Assembly (NCBI RefSeq): GCF_017939745.1
Contig: NZ_JAGKQQ010000001.1
Span: 3,162,001-3,226,000, forward strand
DNA length: 64,000 nucleotides
Origin: Gemmata palustris
Lineage (GTDB): Bacteria; Planctomycetota; Planctomycetia; Gemmatales; Gemmataceae
Reading direction: 5' to 3'
Made by a program: the position numbers and the translations under genes. The notes beneath the pieces were generated by a model that worked only from the letters and a program-made list of their open reading frames with translations, was not told the origin of the DNA and made no database searches. Shown here in pieces: positions 56,591-64,000 of the stretch; position 1 is the stretch's first letter, and each line of letters starts with the position of its first letter.

Positions 56591-57642
56591 TACGAACGCC
56601 GGAGCCACAGTTTGTTCAGCCCGCGCGGGGCGACACGGGTGCGGGCCGCGTGCCACGCGAAGGCGTCCGCGAGCGTTTCACTGAGCGGGCGCGCCCGGTA
56701 GCCGAGTTCCGCTTCCGCACGCGCGGACGACACGAACCAGCAGCGCTGAAACATGCGCACGAACTCGAACGACGGCCGCGGGTCTTTTCCCGATACGCGG
56801 CTACCGAGTTCGGCGAGCGCGGCCATCGCCCACCACGCCGACCGCGGCAGCGCCGGCTTGAACGACCGCAAAAACGCGCGCTGCATCCCGCCGGCCCGCG
56901 CGAGCGCCGCGAACAGGTGCGTGAATCGCACGTTCTCCCCACCCAGGATGTAGCGCCGACCGCTCGCCCCGCGCTCGGCCGCGAGCAGGTGCCCCGCGGC
57001 CACGTCGCGCACGTCCACCGCGTTGATGCCGCCGGGCAGGGCGAAGGCCACGTTCCCGCGCCAGAACCGCACGCACAAGTCGCCCATCACCGACGGCCCG
57101 GGATCGTCGGGGCCGAACAGGTACCCGGGGTTCACAACGAGCACGTCGCGCTGCTTCGCCGCTACCAGTGCGGATTCTTCCGCGGCGCGCTTCGCGTGGA
57201 CATAGTTGACGCGCAACCTCGCGTTCGGGAACGGCGAATCCTCCGTGCGCACTTCGCCGCGCCCGGCCCCGACGGCCACGATGCTCGACGTGAGCACGAG
57301 CCGCGCGTCGCCGGGGAGTACGCCGAGTACACTGGCGAGCGCGTCCGGGTGCGTGCCCATTCCGCGCGCGACCTTCCCCCCAGCGCCGACCGGCCCCGCG
57401 GCCAGGAACACGACGCGCGCCCCTTCGACGGCCGCGCGCGCGGCCGCGGGGTCGGTGACGTCGCCGGTGTGTGCGTCGAGGTTCGGGTGCGCGTCGCCGA
57501 GCGCCGGGCCGGGTAGCGAGAGCGTGCGGACCCGGGCGCCGGCACGCAGGAGCGCGCCGACGATGTGGCGCCCGAGGAACCCGTTCCCGCCGAGCACGCA
57601 CACCGGGGTGCCCGTCCAGAATGGGGGCGGTGGCGCGCTCAT
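56590..57642 (-). CDS. NAD-dependent epimerase/dehydratase (extended SDR), second of a pair
   Basis: 350 residues. GGNGFLGRHIV is the Rossmann motif and YVHAK the YxxxK catalytic pair, with VLTSSIVAVG before it. The later VDVRDVAAGHLLAAE is typical of hopanoid-associated or dihydroflavonol-reductase-like SDRs. The ATG overlaps the stop of the preceding SDR gene (ATGA). The C-terminal codons (RGLNKLWLRRS) are partly encoded by the flanking inverted repeat. Confidence 0.8.
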   Translation of the reverse strand: MSAPPPPFWTGTPVCVLGGNGFLGRHIVGALLRAGARVRTLSLPGPALGDAHPNLDAHTGDVTDPAAARAAVEGARVVFLAAGPVGAGGKVARGMGTHPDALASVLGVLPGDARLVLTSSIVAVGAGRGEVRTEDSPFPNARLRVNYVHAKRAAEESALVAAKQRDVLVVNPGYLFGPDDPGPSVMGDLCVRFWRGNVAFALPGGINAVDVRDVAAGHLLAAERGASGRRYILGGENVRFTHLFAALARAGGMQRAFLRSFKPALPRSAWWAMAALAELGSRVSGKDPRPSFEFVRMFQRCWFVSSARAEAELGYRARPLSETLADAFAWHAARTRVAPRGLNKLWLRRS

Positions 57643-58685
57643 GCGGCCTTCTTTCGCGGAGCGAGTTGGCCGGGGCCGTGCCAGAACGCGAATGCGTCCG
57701 CGAGCGATTCGCGCAGCGGGCGCGGGGCGAACCCGAGTTCGCGCCGGGCTTTCTCGGCGGTGTAGAAGAAGTACAGGCCCACGAACTTCGCGCTATCGAT
57801 GCTCAGCGGCGGTCGGCGCTTCTTCTTGTGCCCGCGCCACGCCATGACGCGCGCGACGGGCAGCGCGAGCCAGCCGGGGAACGTGGCGCGCGGGATCGGG
57901 CGGCCGGCGGCCCGCGCGAGGTCCTGGAAGAAGCCCTGCCAGCGCCGGTTCTCCCCGGTGAGCAGGTAGCGCTCGCCCGGGCGCCCGCGCGTGGCTGCGG
58001 CCATCACGCCGGCGGCCACGTCGCGCACGTCCACGAAGGTGTTCCCGCCGGTGAAGTGGAACGGCACGCGCCCGCGCCAGAACCGCTTGCACAGCGCCCC
58101 GAACTCGCTCTCGCCGAAGTCGTCCGGGCCGACCACGCACCCCGGGTTCACGACCACGACTTCCAGTCCGTCATCATTCGCGGCGAGCGCCATGAGTTCC
58201 GCGTCGCGCTTGGTGGTGGCATAGGGCACGTCGAACGCCCCGAGTGTCCACGGGGCGCTCTCGTCGCGCACGTCGGGCCACCGCGTCGCGCCGACCGCGG
58301 CCACGGAACTGAGGTGGACCACCCGGCGCACGCCCGCCGCGCGCGCGGCTTGGATCACGGTTCGCGTGCCCTCGACGTTCACCTGTCGAATGGCCTCCCG
58401 GTCGCCGCCGAAATCCACCGCCGCCGCCGCGTGAACGAGCACATCGGCCCCGCGACACCCCGCCGCCAGCGCGCCCGCGTCGATGAGCGGCGCGACCGCG
58501 GTCCGAACGCCGATGCTCTGGAGGCGCGCGGTGTCCGAGCCCTCGCGGTGGAGCGCGACCACCTCGGCGCCGGCCGCACGCAGCGCGGACGCGAGGTGCC
58601 AGCCGACGAACCCGGTCGCGCCGGTGAGCGCGACCCGGCGCCCGGTCCATGTGGGGTAAACGGTCGTGTTATGGGGTGCCGTCAA
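57639..58685 (-). CDS. NAD-dependent epimerase/dehydratase (extended SDR), first of a pair
   Basis: 348 residues from a TTG at 58685 (GAGGGC before it); no other start keeps the N-terminal GATGFVGWHLA Rossmann motif. Catalytic YATTK, SSVAAVG, then FVDVRDVAAGVMAAATRG as in the next gene. The two proteins are about 45-50% similar by eye, so the pair is a tandem duplication. Both end with similar SETLADAF/RESLADAF helices. Substrate unknown: sterol/hopanoid, sugar or flavonoid-like are all possible. Confidence 0.8.
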   Translation of the reverse strand: MTAPHNTTVYPTWTGRRVALTGATGFVGWHLASALRAAGAEVVALHREGSDTARLQSIGVRTAVAPLIDAGALAAGCRGADVLVHAAAAVDFGGDREAIRQVNVEGTRTVIQAARAAGVRRVVHLSSVAAVGATRWPDVRDESAPWTLGAFDVPYATTKRDAELMALAANDDGLEVVVVNPGCVVGPDDFGESEFGALCKRFWRGRVPFHFTGGNTFVDVRDVAAGVMAAATRGRPGERYLLTGENRRWQGFFQDLARAAGRPIPRATFPGWLALPVARVMAWRGHKKKRRPPLSIDSAKFVGLYFFYTAEKARRELGFAPRPLRESLADAFAFWHGPGQLAPRKKAA

Positions 58686-58693
58686 ACGAAAAG

Positions 58694-58721
58694 CCCTCGC
58701 GGGTGTGGGGGTCCGCGAGGG
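58694..58721 (-). promoter_or_regulatory. Attenuator-like hairpin covering the ribosome site of the SDR operon
   Basis: Stem CCCTCGCGG/CCGCGAGGG (9 bp, 10-base loop) directly followed by CTTTTCG on the minus strand. The GAGGG of the 3' arm is the ribosome site of the TTG-started gene, and the start is eight bases beyond. Confidence 0.5.
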
Positions 58722-58770
58722 AATGTAGTCGGATCGCCGAACGGGATCAACCGGAACCCGGTGTGCGGGC

Positions 58771-58814
58771 AGGACCGTTGGGTTCTCGGGACGGGTAGTC
58801 CACCCGCTCGTTGG
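58771..58814. repeat. Diverged copy of the left half of the MITE-like element
   Basis: GTTCTCGGG followed by AGTCCACCCGCTCG matches 22101-22150 at about 75%. The right half (second hairpin arm) is missing. Confidence 0.4.
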
Positions 58815-58887
58815 TGTCCGAACACTCAAGCTACAGCCGGTTGCACCTGGAGAGGGGCTCGACACGACCGACTGCTCCAGAGCGACC

Positions 58888-59115
58888 TCAGTTGGGATCG
58901 TCTGATAGGCGATCCCGAGCCAGCCGCAAGACCTCCAACAACTCCCCCACGGGCAGCGACAGGGCGGCAGAGTCCTGCGGGAAAACTTCAAGCACGAGCC
59001 TCCCGTCGGTGGTGCTGACTTCACCCCACTGCGGACCGCCGTCGGCAAAGAACAATTGGACGACGGGTCCCTCGCGACCCGGCGGTACACCGTACCAAGC
59101 TTCGAGCGTCTTCAA
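58888..59115 (-). CDS. Small hypothetical protein
   Basis: 75 residues from a TTG at 59115 (AGGCAGGA upstream). MKTLEAWYGVPPGREGPVVQ with FFADGGPQWGEVST, ends ELLEVLRLARDRLSDDPN. The pattern of strands and a last helix looks like a real small domain. Unknown function. Confidence 0.5.
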   Translation of the reverse strand: MKTLEAWYGVPPGREGPVVQLFFADGGPQWGEVSTTDGRLVLEVFPQDSAALSLPVGELLEVLRLARDRLSDDPN

Positions 59116-59217
59116 GGAGTATCCTGCCTCGCGAGCACTGGGTAGACGAGCGCCAGCCTGATCGGGACGATGGCGGTAACCACACGACGTCCCATCTGCG
59201 AGAATTAAACGCCCCTG

Positions 59218-60390
59218 TTACTTCTCGACGGGCAACTGCTTGATCTGCGCGTTCACGTTCTTCGCGCGCTCCCGGATCGCGTCGCGGAGCCGGTTGACCT
59301 GGTTCTTGTAATCGTTCCCGGCCCCGGCGTCGACCGCCTTGAGCGCCGGGTGAACCACGGCCTCCAGTTCGTCGAGCCGCGCGATCAGCGCGTCCGGCTT
59401 GTACACGTTCGCCATGATCTCGCGGAGCCGGGCCACGTACCGCTTCTTCCCCTCCTTCGTCTGCATCAGCGCGCGGGCCACGCTCCCGCCCCAGTCCGGC
59501 AGGATCGGCCAGTTCGTGTCGCCGTACATCTGATCCATCCCCGACGGGATGAACGTGATCTTGTTCGTCTTCGGGTGGTGGTAGATGCGGTAGTTGTTGC
59601 ACTTCGACGGGTACCCGTCCCAGTCGGAGGTGAGCATCTCGATCACGACGTAGCTGATGAACTTGTCGAGGTCGAGGAGTTTCTCCAGTTTCTCGAACCG
59701 CTTCTTCTCGTTCCCCTCGCGGGTCGCGGCCACGAGCGCCTTCAGGTCCGCGCGGTCGGCCACGTCGCCCTTGCCCGAAATCAGGTCGAGGGGCTGGTCG
59801 ATGTCGCGCAGGAACCCGCCGTCGTAGAAGTTCCCGTTGCCGTTCCCGAAGTTGCTCTGGAGGAACTGCCGGTCGTAGCCCTCTTTGATGTAGTACATCC
59901 CGCACTTGCGCCCGTTGATCGTGACCGTGGCGTGGCTCACGCGCGCGGCCGGCACGCCCGCGGCCCGCATCAGATCGCCGCAAATCAGTTCGGAGAGGTA
60001 GCTCGGGTCCTGGGCCGAGTTCGCGAGGTGCCACTTGTCCATCCCGTGGTACCGCTGGGCGTCGACGAACTTGTCCATGTTCAGCGTCAGGCCCGGCTTG
60101 TCGTCGAAGTTGCGATAACTCCCGGCCGCGCCCTTCAGGTGGAACCCCACGTCGGCGTACTCGGTGGCGCCCTCCTTCACCAGCACCTTCGCGTACTTGC
60201 GCGGCTCGCGGTTGATCGCGTCGACCTCCTTCTTGTCCACCGTCAGGACGATGTTGTGAACCTGGGGCTTGCGGAAGAAGGCGTCGCGCTCGGTGATCGT
60301 GCGCGGGACCGGCGCGGTATCCACCGCGGGCACGTTGGCGGTCCCGAGTATGAGGGCGAACAGGGCCAATATCAGAAGGGGTCGTCTCAC
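59218..60390 (-). CDS. CotH-type protein kinase, exported
   Basis: 390 residues. Signal peptide (LLILALFALILGTANVPA), then GFHLKGAAGSYRNFDDKPGL, HLANSAQDPSYLSELICGDL, GMYYIKEGYD, and the catalytic part SDWDGYPSKCNNYRIYHHPK with FIPSGMDQMYGD. These are the motifs of the CotH family, kinases first found in spore coats. The DWD and the SGMDQM Asp are present. The C-terminal part is a helical bundle with many Lys/Arg. The role in planctomycetes is unknown. It stands alone. Confidence 0.8.
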   Translation of the reverse strand: MRRPLLILALFALILGTANVPAVDTAPVPRTITERDAFFRKPQVHNIVLTVDKKEVDAINREPRKYAKVLVKEGATEYADVGFHLKGAAGSYRNFDDKPGLTLNMDKFVDAQRYHGMDKWHLANSAQDPSYLSELICGDLMRAAGVPAARVSHATVTINGRKCGMYYIKEGYDRQFLQSNFGNGNGNFYDGGFLRDIDQPLDLISGKGDVADRADLKALVAATREGNEKKRFEKLEKLLDLDKFISYVVIEMLTSDWDGYPSKCNNYRIYHHPKTNKITFIPSGMDQMYGDTNWPILPDWGGSVARALMQTKEGKKRYVARLREIMANVYKPDALIARLDELEAVVHPALKAVDAGAGNDYKNQVNRLRDAIRERAKNVNAQIKQLPVEK

Positions 60391-60528
60391 GGCGAACTCC
60401 GGTGGGCGGTCTGGTCAGCGTGTAGCGATTTTACCCGCGAACGGACCCGCACCACAAGCGCGACGCGACCGGAGCGACCGTTAAGTTCTCGTGAATAACA
60501 CGCGACCACCTGTTCGTTCGCGGTGTTT

Positions 60529-60631
60529 CGTGGCACAGGCCTCTGGCCTGTGGAGACATCACACAGGCCAGAGGCCTGTGCTACGACCAAACACGGCAGC
60601 GCATCACACAGGCCAGAGGCCTGTGCCACGA
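60529..60631. repeat. Three CACAGGCC/GGCCTGTG palindromes
   Basis: Units at 60529-60552, 60562-60587 and 60606-60631, each a hairpin CACAGGCCAGAGGCCTGTG-like with a few flanking bases (CGTGG/CCACG). The first and last are exact complements over 24 bp. Confidence 0.8.
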
Positions 60632-60722
60632 AACCAAGGCCGGGCGCACCGCGTTTCCGCCTTGTCCGCACGCGCGCCGCGGGTCATGATAACCAACTCG
60701 TTTGCTCCCCCGGAGGTTCCCA

Positions 60723-62045
60723 ATGCGATTCCGCAACGCGCTCCTGCTCGCGGTGGTGGCGCTCGCCCCGGCGCCGGGCGCCCGCGCCGACGACTGGCCC
60801 CAGTGGATGGGGCCGAAGCGCGACAACGTGTGGCGCGAGACCGGCATCTTGGAGAAGTTCCCGAAGGACGGGCCGAAGGTGCTCTGGCGCACCCCCGTGG
60901 CCGGCGGGTACGCGGGGCCGGCCGTCGTCGGCGGGAAGGTGTTCGTGGCCGACCGCGTGCTCGCGAAGGGCGCGGCGAACCCGGCCGACCCGTTCGACAC
61001 GAAGGCCCAAGTGAACAGCACCGAGCGCGTGCTGTGCCTGGACGCCAAAACCGGCAAGGAACTGTGGAAGCACGAGTACGACTGCCCGTACCAGATCAGC
61101 TACCCGTCCGGCCCGCGCTGCACGCCCACGGTCCACGAGGGCAAGGTGTACGCGCTCGGCGCGATGGGCAACCTGTTCTGCCTCGAGGCCGATACCGGCA
61201 AGGTGCTCTGGGCGCGCAACTTCCTGAAGGAGTACAAGACCAAGCCCGCGCTGTGGGGGTACGCGGCGCACCCGCTCATCGACGGGAAGAAGCTCATCAC
61301 CCTCGTCGGCGGCGAGGGGAGCCACGTCGTCGCGTTCGACAAGGACACGGGCAAGGAGATCTGGAAGGCCGGGAACCTGCCCGAGCAGGGGTACTCGCCG
61401 GTGATGATTACCGAGGCCGGCGGGAAGCGCCAGATGATCGTGGCCGGGCCGAAGGCCGTGTACTCGGTGAACCCGGAGACCGGCGCGCAGTACTGGTCGA
61501 AGCCGTACTCCGAGGACTTCGGGTACGCGGTGATGACCCCGGTGCGGGTCGGCGACCACCTGTTCGTCGCGGGGTACCCGGCCAAGAACCTGCTCGTGAA
61601 GCTGGCCGCCGACAAGCCCGAGGCGGAGGTGGTCTTCAACAATAAGAAGAAAACCGCGCTGTACCCCGGGAGCGTGCAGCCGTTCCTGCTCGACGGGCTC
61701 CTGTACGGCTACGACGACAGCGGGATGATGTTCGCCGTCGAGTTGCCCTCGGGCAAGCGCGTGTGGGAGGACGTGGGGCCGGTCGGCGGGGACAAGCCGA
61801 AGGGGTCGGAGACCGCGTTCATGGTGAAGAACGGCGACCGGTTCTTCTTCTTCGCCGAGACCGGGCACCTCGTGATCGGCAAGCTGACGCCGCAGGGGTA
61901 CGAGGAGATCGACCGCACGAAAGTGATCGAGCAGACGGGCAACGCCTTCGGCCGCAAGGTCGTGTGGTGCGCCCCGGCGTTCGCGGACAAGAAGATGTTC
62001 GTCCGCAACGACAAGGAACTCATCTGCGTCGATCTGGCGAAGTGA
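60723..62045 (+). CDS. Exported PQQ-like beta-propeller protein
   Basis: 440 residues from the ATG at 60723 (GGAGGTTCCCA, ideal). Signal peptide (FRNALLLAVVALAPAPGARA). Repeated blade motifs: LDAKTGKELWKHEY, LEADTGKVLWARNF, FDKDTGKEIWKAGN, VNPETGAQYWSKPY, VELPSGKRVWEDVG. This is the PQQ-binding-like fold seen in BamB and in exported planctomycete proteins. The Asp/Thr/Gly blade pattern alone does not show PQQ binding, and no catalytic dehydrogenase residues are visible. Periplasmic, function unknown. Confidence 0.85.
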   Translation: MRFRNALLLAVVALAPAPGARADDWPQWMGPKRDNVWRETGILEKFPKDGPKVLWRTPVAGGYAGPAVVGGKVFVADRVLAKGAANPADPFDTKAQVNSTERVLCLDAKTGKELWKHEYDCPYQISYPSGPRCTPTVHEGKVYALGAMGNLFCLEADTGKVLWARNFLKEYKTKPALWGYAAHPLIDGKKLITLVGGEGSHVVAFDKDTGKEIWKAGNLPEQGYSPVMITEAGGKRQMIVAGPKAVYSVNPETGAQYWSKPYSEDFGYAVMTPVRVGDHLFVAGYPAKNLLVKLAADKPEAEVVFNNKKKTALYPGSVQPFLLDGLLYGYDDSGMMFAVELPSGKRVWEDVGPVGGDKPKGSETAFMVKNGDRFFFFAETGHLVIGKLTPQGYEEIDRTKVIEQTGNAFGRKVVWCAPAFADKKMFVRNDKELICVDLAK

Positions 62046-62397
62046 AGCTGGGCGAACGGCCGGTGTGAGCCGGCCGGTGGCACAGCAGCGGCGATCGGCA
62101 ACCAGCGCAGGCGAACGGCCAGTGTGAGCCGGCCGGTGGCGCCACCCCAAGTGAGCCAGTGCTGCACCAACGCCACCTCAAAACACCGGCGGGCCACGGT
62201 ATCTGGCACCACCGGCCGTTCGCCTGTGCTCCCACCGGCCGTTCGCCTGTGCTCCCACCGGCCGGCTCACACCGGCCGTTCGCCTGTGCTCACACCGGCC
62301 GGCTCACACCGGCCGTTCGCCTGCGCTCCCACCGGCCGGCTCACACCGGCCGTTCGCCTGTGCTCACACCGGCCGGCTCACACCGGCCGTTCGCCAA
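62046..62397. repeat. Dense array of ACCGGCCGTTCGCC units in both orientations
   Basis: Left part (62050-62135) has two copies reading GGCCGGTGTGAGCCGGCCGG. The right part (62208-62395) has at least seven copies of the complement, CACCGGCCGTTCGCCTGTGC and the shorter GGCCGGCTCACACCGGCCG. Variable spacing and internal palindromes. It fills the convergent gap between the propeller and S9 peptidase genes and has no coding pattern. Confidence 0.85.
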
Positions 62398-64000
62398 TCA
62401 CTTCGGTCCGGGCGGCGCGTACTTCTTCAGCCACGCGAAGATTTCCTTGTGCCAGTGCGCGCTGTTTTGCGGCTTGAGCACCCAGTGCCCCTCGTCGGGG
62501 AAGTTCACGAACCGGCTCGGCACCCCCTGGCGCTGCAGCGTGGTGAACAGCTCGTGCCCCTGACCGATCGGGCACCGGAAGTCCAAATCGTTGTGGATGA
62601 TGAGCATCGGCGTCTTGTGCTTGCCCAGGTTCCCGGCCTTCTTGTGCGGTGAGAACTCGGCGTACTTCTGGGGCTTCTCCCACGGCAATCCGCCGTGCTC
62701 CCACTCGTCGAACCACAACTCGTCGGTCGTGCCCCACATGCTCTCGAAGTTCCACACCGAGCAGTGCGTCACCAGACACTTGAACCGCGGCGCGACGTCG
62801 TTCACCGCGAACCAGTTCATCATGTACCCGCCGAAGCTCCCGCCCGCTGCCGCGATCCGGTCCTTATCGACGTAAGGCAGTTTCTCGACGAAATCCAGGC
62901 CCGCGACGAGGTCGCGATAGCACTTCCCGCCCCAATCCCCGGTGATCTCGTCGGTGAACTTCTGGCCGAAGCCGACGCTCCCGCGCGGGTTCGGCATCAC
63001 CACCACGTAGCCCTGTGCGGCCCAGAGTTGGGGGTTCCAGCGGTAACTCCACGCATCACGCCACGCGCTCTGCGGGCCACCGTGAACGAGGTACACCACC
63101 GGCCACTTCTTCTTCGCGTCGAACCCCGGCGGCTTCTGCACCCACATTTGCATCTTCGCGCCGCCCTCGACGGGAACACTCACGGATTCCGGTTTCGGGA
63201 GGTCGAGTTCGGCGAGCAGTGTATCGTTGACGTGGTTGATACGTGTTGGCTCTGGTACGAACTTTATCGCCAAACCCCAGACCTGGATCTCGGCCGGCGC
63301 GGTCAAGGAAGAATGAATGTAAGCAAACTTCGTCCCGTCGCGGCTTGCCGTGAACGACCCGAACGATCCGGTGCTAGAAGCGTCCCGAGCCGCATAGTTC
63401 GACGACAGTTTGCCGAGCAGATGGAAGTGGAGCGGTTGACCGCCGTCCTTGTCGATGGCGAACAGAAAGCTGAGGTGCGTTTCGTCACGATCCCAGACCG
63501 TTGCCCAGACGAACTCGTTGATTGATGTGATCCGCGTGTGCGCTCCCAGTACCGCTTTAGGTTTCTCCGTAAACGTTCCGTCCGGGTTCGCGGGAACGTA
63601 GAGGATGTCCCATGAGTCCGCCTCGTAGCCCGCGCGCGTTTGGGCGCGCCACGCGAGCTTCTTCCCGTCCGGGCTGAACTTCGGACCGCTGTCGGCGGCT
63701 TTGTTGTCCGTGGTTAGTGTTTCCCACTTCGTGGACGTGTTCGTCGTGCTCACGCGGCACAGGTCGTAGTTCGTGCTCCACGCCTCGTTCTCGGCGGGCG
63801 GCGCGGTGAACACGAGGTGCGTGCCGTCCGGCGTGAAGGTGAAGTTGTCGCCGCTATCGAACGTGGACGACGTGGGGAAGGCGTCGCGGTCACCGGGCGT
63901 GACGTCGCGCGGGTCCGGGAGGGCTTTGCGCGCCGGGTCCAGGTTCGCTTCGATCACGAACAAATGCTGGCGCTTGTCGCCGACGTACTCGACCCAGTGC
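62398..64000 (-). CDS. S9 family (prolyl oligopeptidase-like) peptidase, N-terminus outside the window
   Basis: 534 codons are visible and the frame continues past the right edge (HWVEYVGDKRQHLF is read at the edge). A beta-propeller part (KFSPDGKKLAWRAQTRAGYE) is followed by the alpha/beta-hydrolase domain: GGSFGGYMMNW with nucleophile Ser, HNDLDFRCPIGQG with Asp, and FPDEGHWVL with His. The GGSFGGY nucleophile elbow is that of dipeptidyl aminopeptidase/acylaminoacyl peptidases. The signal peptide, if any, is not visible. The stop is at the edge of the repeat array. Confidence 0.9.
   Translation of the reverse strand, partial: HWVEYVGDKRQHLFVIEANLDPARKALPDPRDVTPGDRDAFPTSSTFDSGDNFTFTPDGTHLVFTAPPAENEAWSTNYDLCRVSTTNTSTKWETLTTDNKAADSGPKFSPDGKKLAWRAQTRAGYEADSWDILYVPANPDGTFTEKPKAVLGAHTRITSINEFVWATVWDRDETHLSFLFAIDKDGGQPLHFHLLGKLSSNYAARDASSTGSFGSFTASRDGTKFAYIHSSLTAPAEIQVWGLAIKFVPEPTRINHVNDTLLAELDLPKPESVSVPVEGGAKMQMWVQKPPGFDAKKKWPVVYLVHGGPQSAWRDAWSYRWNPQLWAAQGYVVVMPNPRGSVGFGQKFTDEITGDWGGKCYRDLVAGLDFVEKLPYVDKDRIAAAGGSFGGYMMNWFAVNDVAPRFKCLVTHCSVWNFESMWGTTDELWFDEWEHGGLPWEKPQKYAEFSPHKKAGNLGKHKTPMLIIHNDLDFRCPIGQGHELFTTLQRQGVPSRFVNFPDEGHWVLKPQNSAHWHKEIFAWLKKYAPPGPK

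Noticed and set aside
62208-62395. CRISPR array
   Set aside because: Units are variable in length, have almost no spacers and occur in both orientations; no cas genes nearby.

Overview
The window looks like chromosome of a Gemmata-type planctomycete (Gemmataceae), judged from content and not from any database search. The DNA is very GC-rich. It carries a DUF1549/DUF1553 'planctomycete cytochrome' protein, PEP-CTERM proteins, a TIGR03067-type protein, large Ser/Thr kinases with TPRs, an AsmA-like giant protein, and a paralogous family unique in style (N-terminus MTEAEWL, C-terminus GCWVVDLVLGKE). Four sigma factors are fused to membrane-anchored C-terminal domains.

Layout. 1-8 kb: end of a degenerate matrixin-like protein, a TPR kinase, a repeat cluster beside a paralog and its decayed twin, a PDZ protein and a deoxyribosyltransferase-like protein. 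8-13 kb: a polysaccharide-export lipoprotein and an AsmA-like protein. 13-24 kb: a paralog, an ATP-grasp protein, a sigma/metalloprotease fusion, a methyltransferase, a DUF1549/1553 protein, a MITE-like element and a second sigma fusion. 24-27 kb: a PEP-CTERM protein, palindromes and small unknowns. 27.5-35.3 kb: a tight six-gene operon of two MFS transporters, a metallophosphoesterase, an ArsB/SLC13-type permease, a histidine kinase and an NtrC-type regulator. 35-39 kb: a second TPR kinase and an IS1-family element. 39.2-41.3 kb: an arsenic operon (arsR, aquaporin, DUF6428-like, arsC, transcribed leftward) with a clear ArsR operator. 41.6 kb: a selenocysteine tRNA. 42-56 kb: an FkbH-like protein, a sigma/secretin-like fusion, a second PEP-CTERM protein, OB-fold and TIGR03067 proteins, two tandem paralogs, a beta-carbonic anhydrase-like protein, a PHP protein and a sigma/LRR fusion. 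56-64 kb: two coupled NAD-dependent epimerases, a CotH-type kinase, a PQQ-like beta-propeller protein and an S9 peptidase running off the right end.

Themes. The strongest one is transcription control from the membrane: four separate ECF sigma factors share one core, a conserved linker and one transmembrane segment, but carry four different C-terminal domains (gluzincin protease, coiled coil, secretin-like beta domain, leucine-rich repeats). The second is the arsenic operon, which has an aquaporin and no pump, and vicinal cysteine pairs in three of its four proteins. The third is a dense population of palindromic and interspersed repeats between genes, sometimes entering gene ends.
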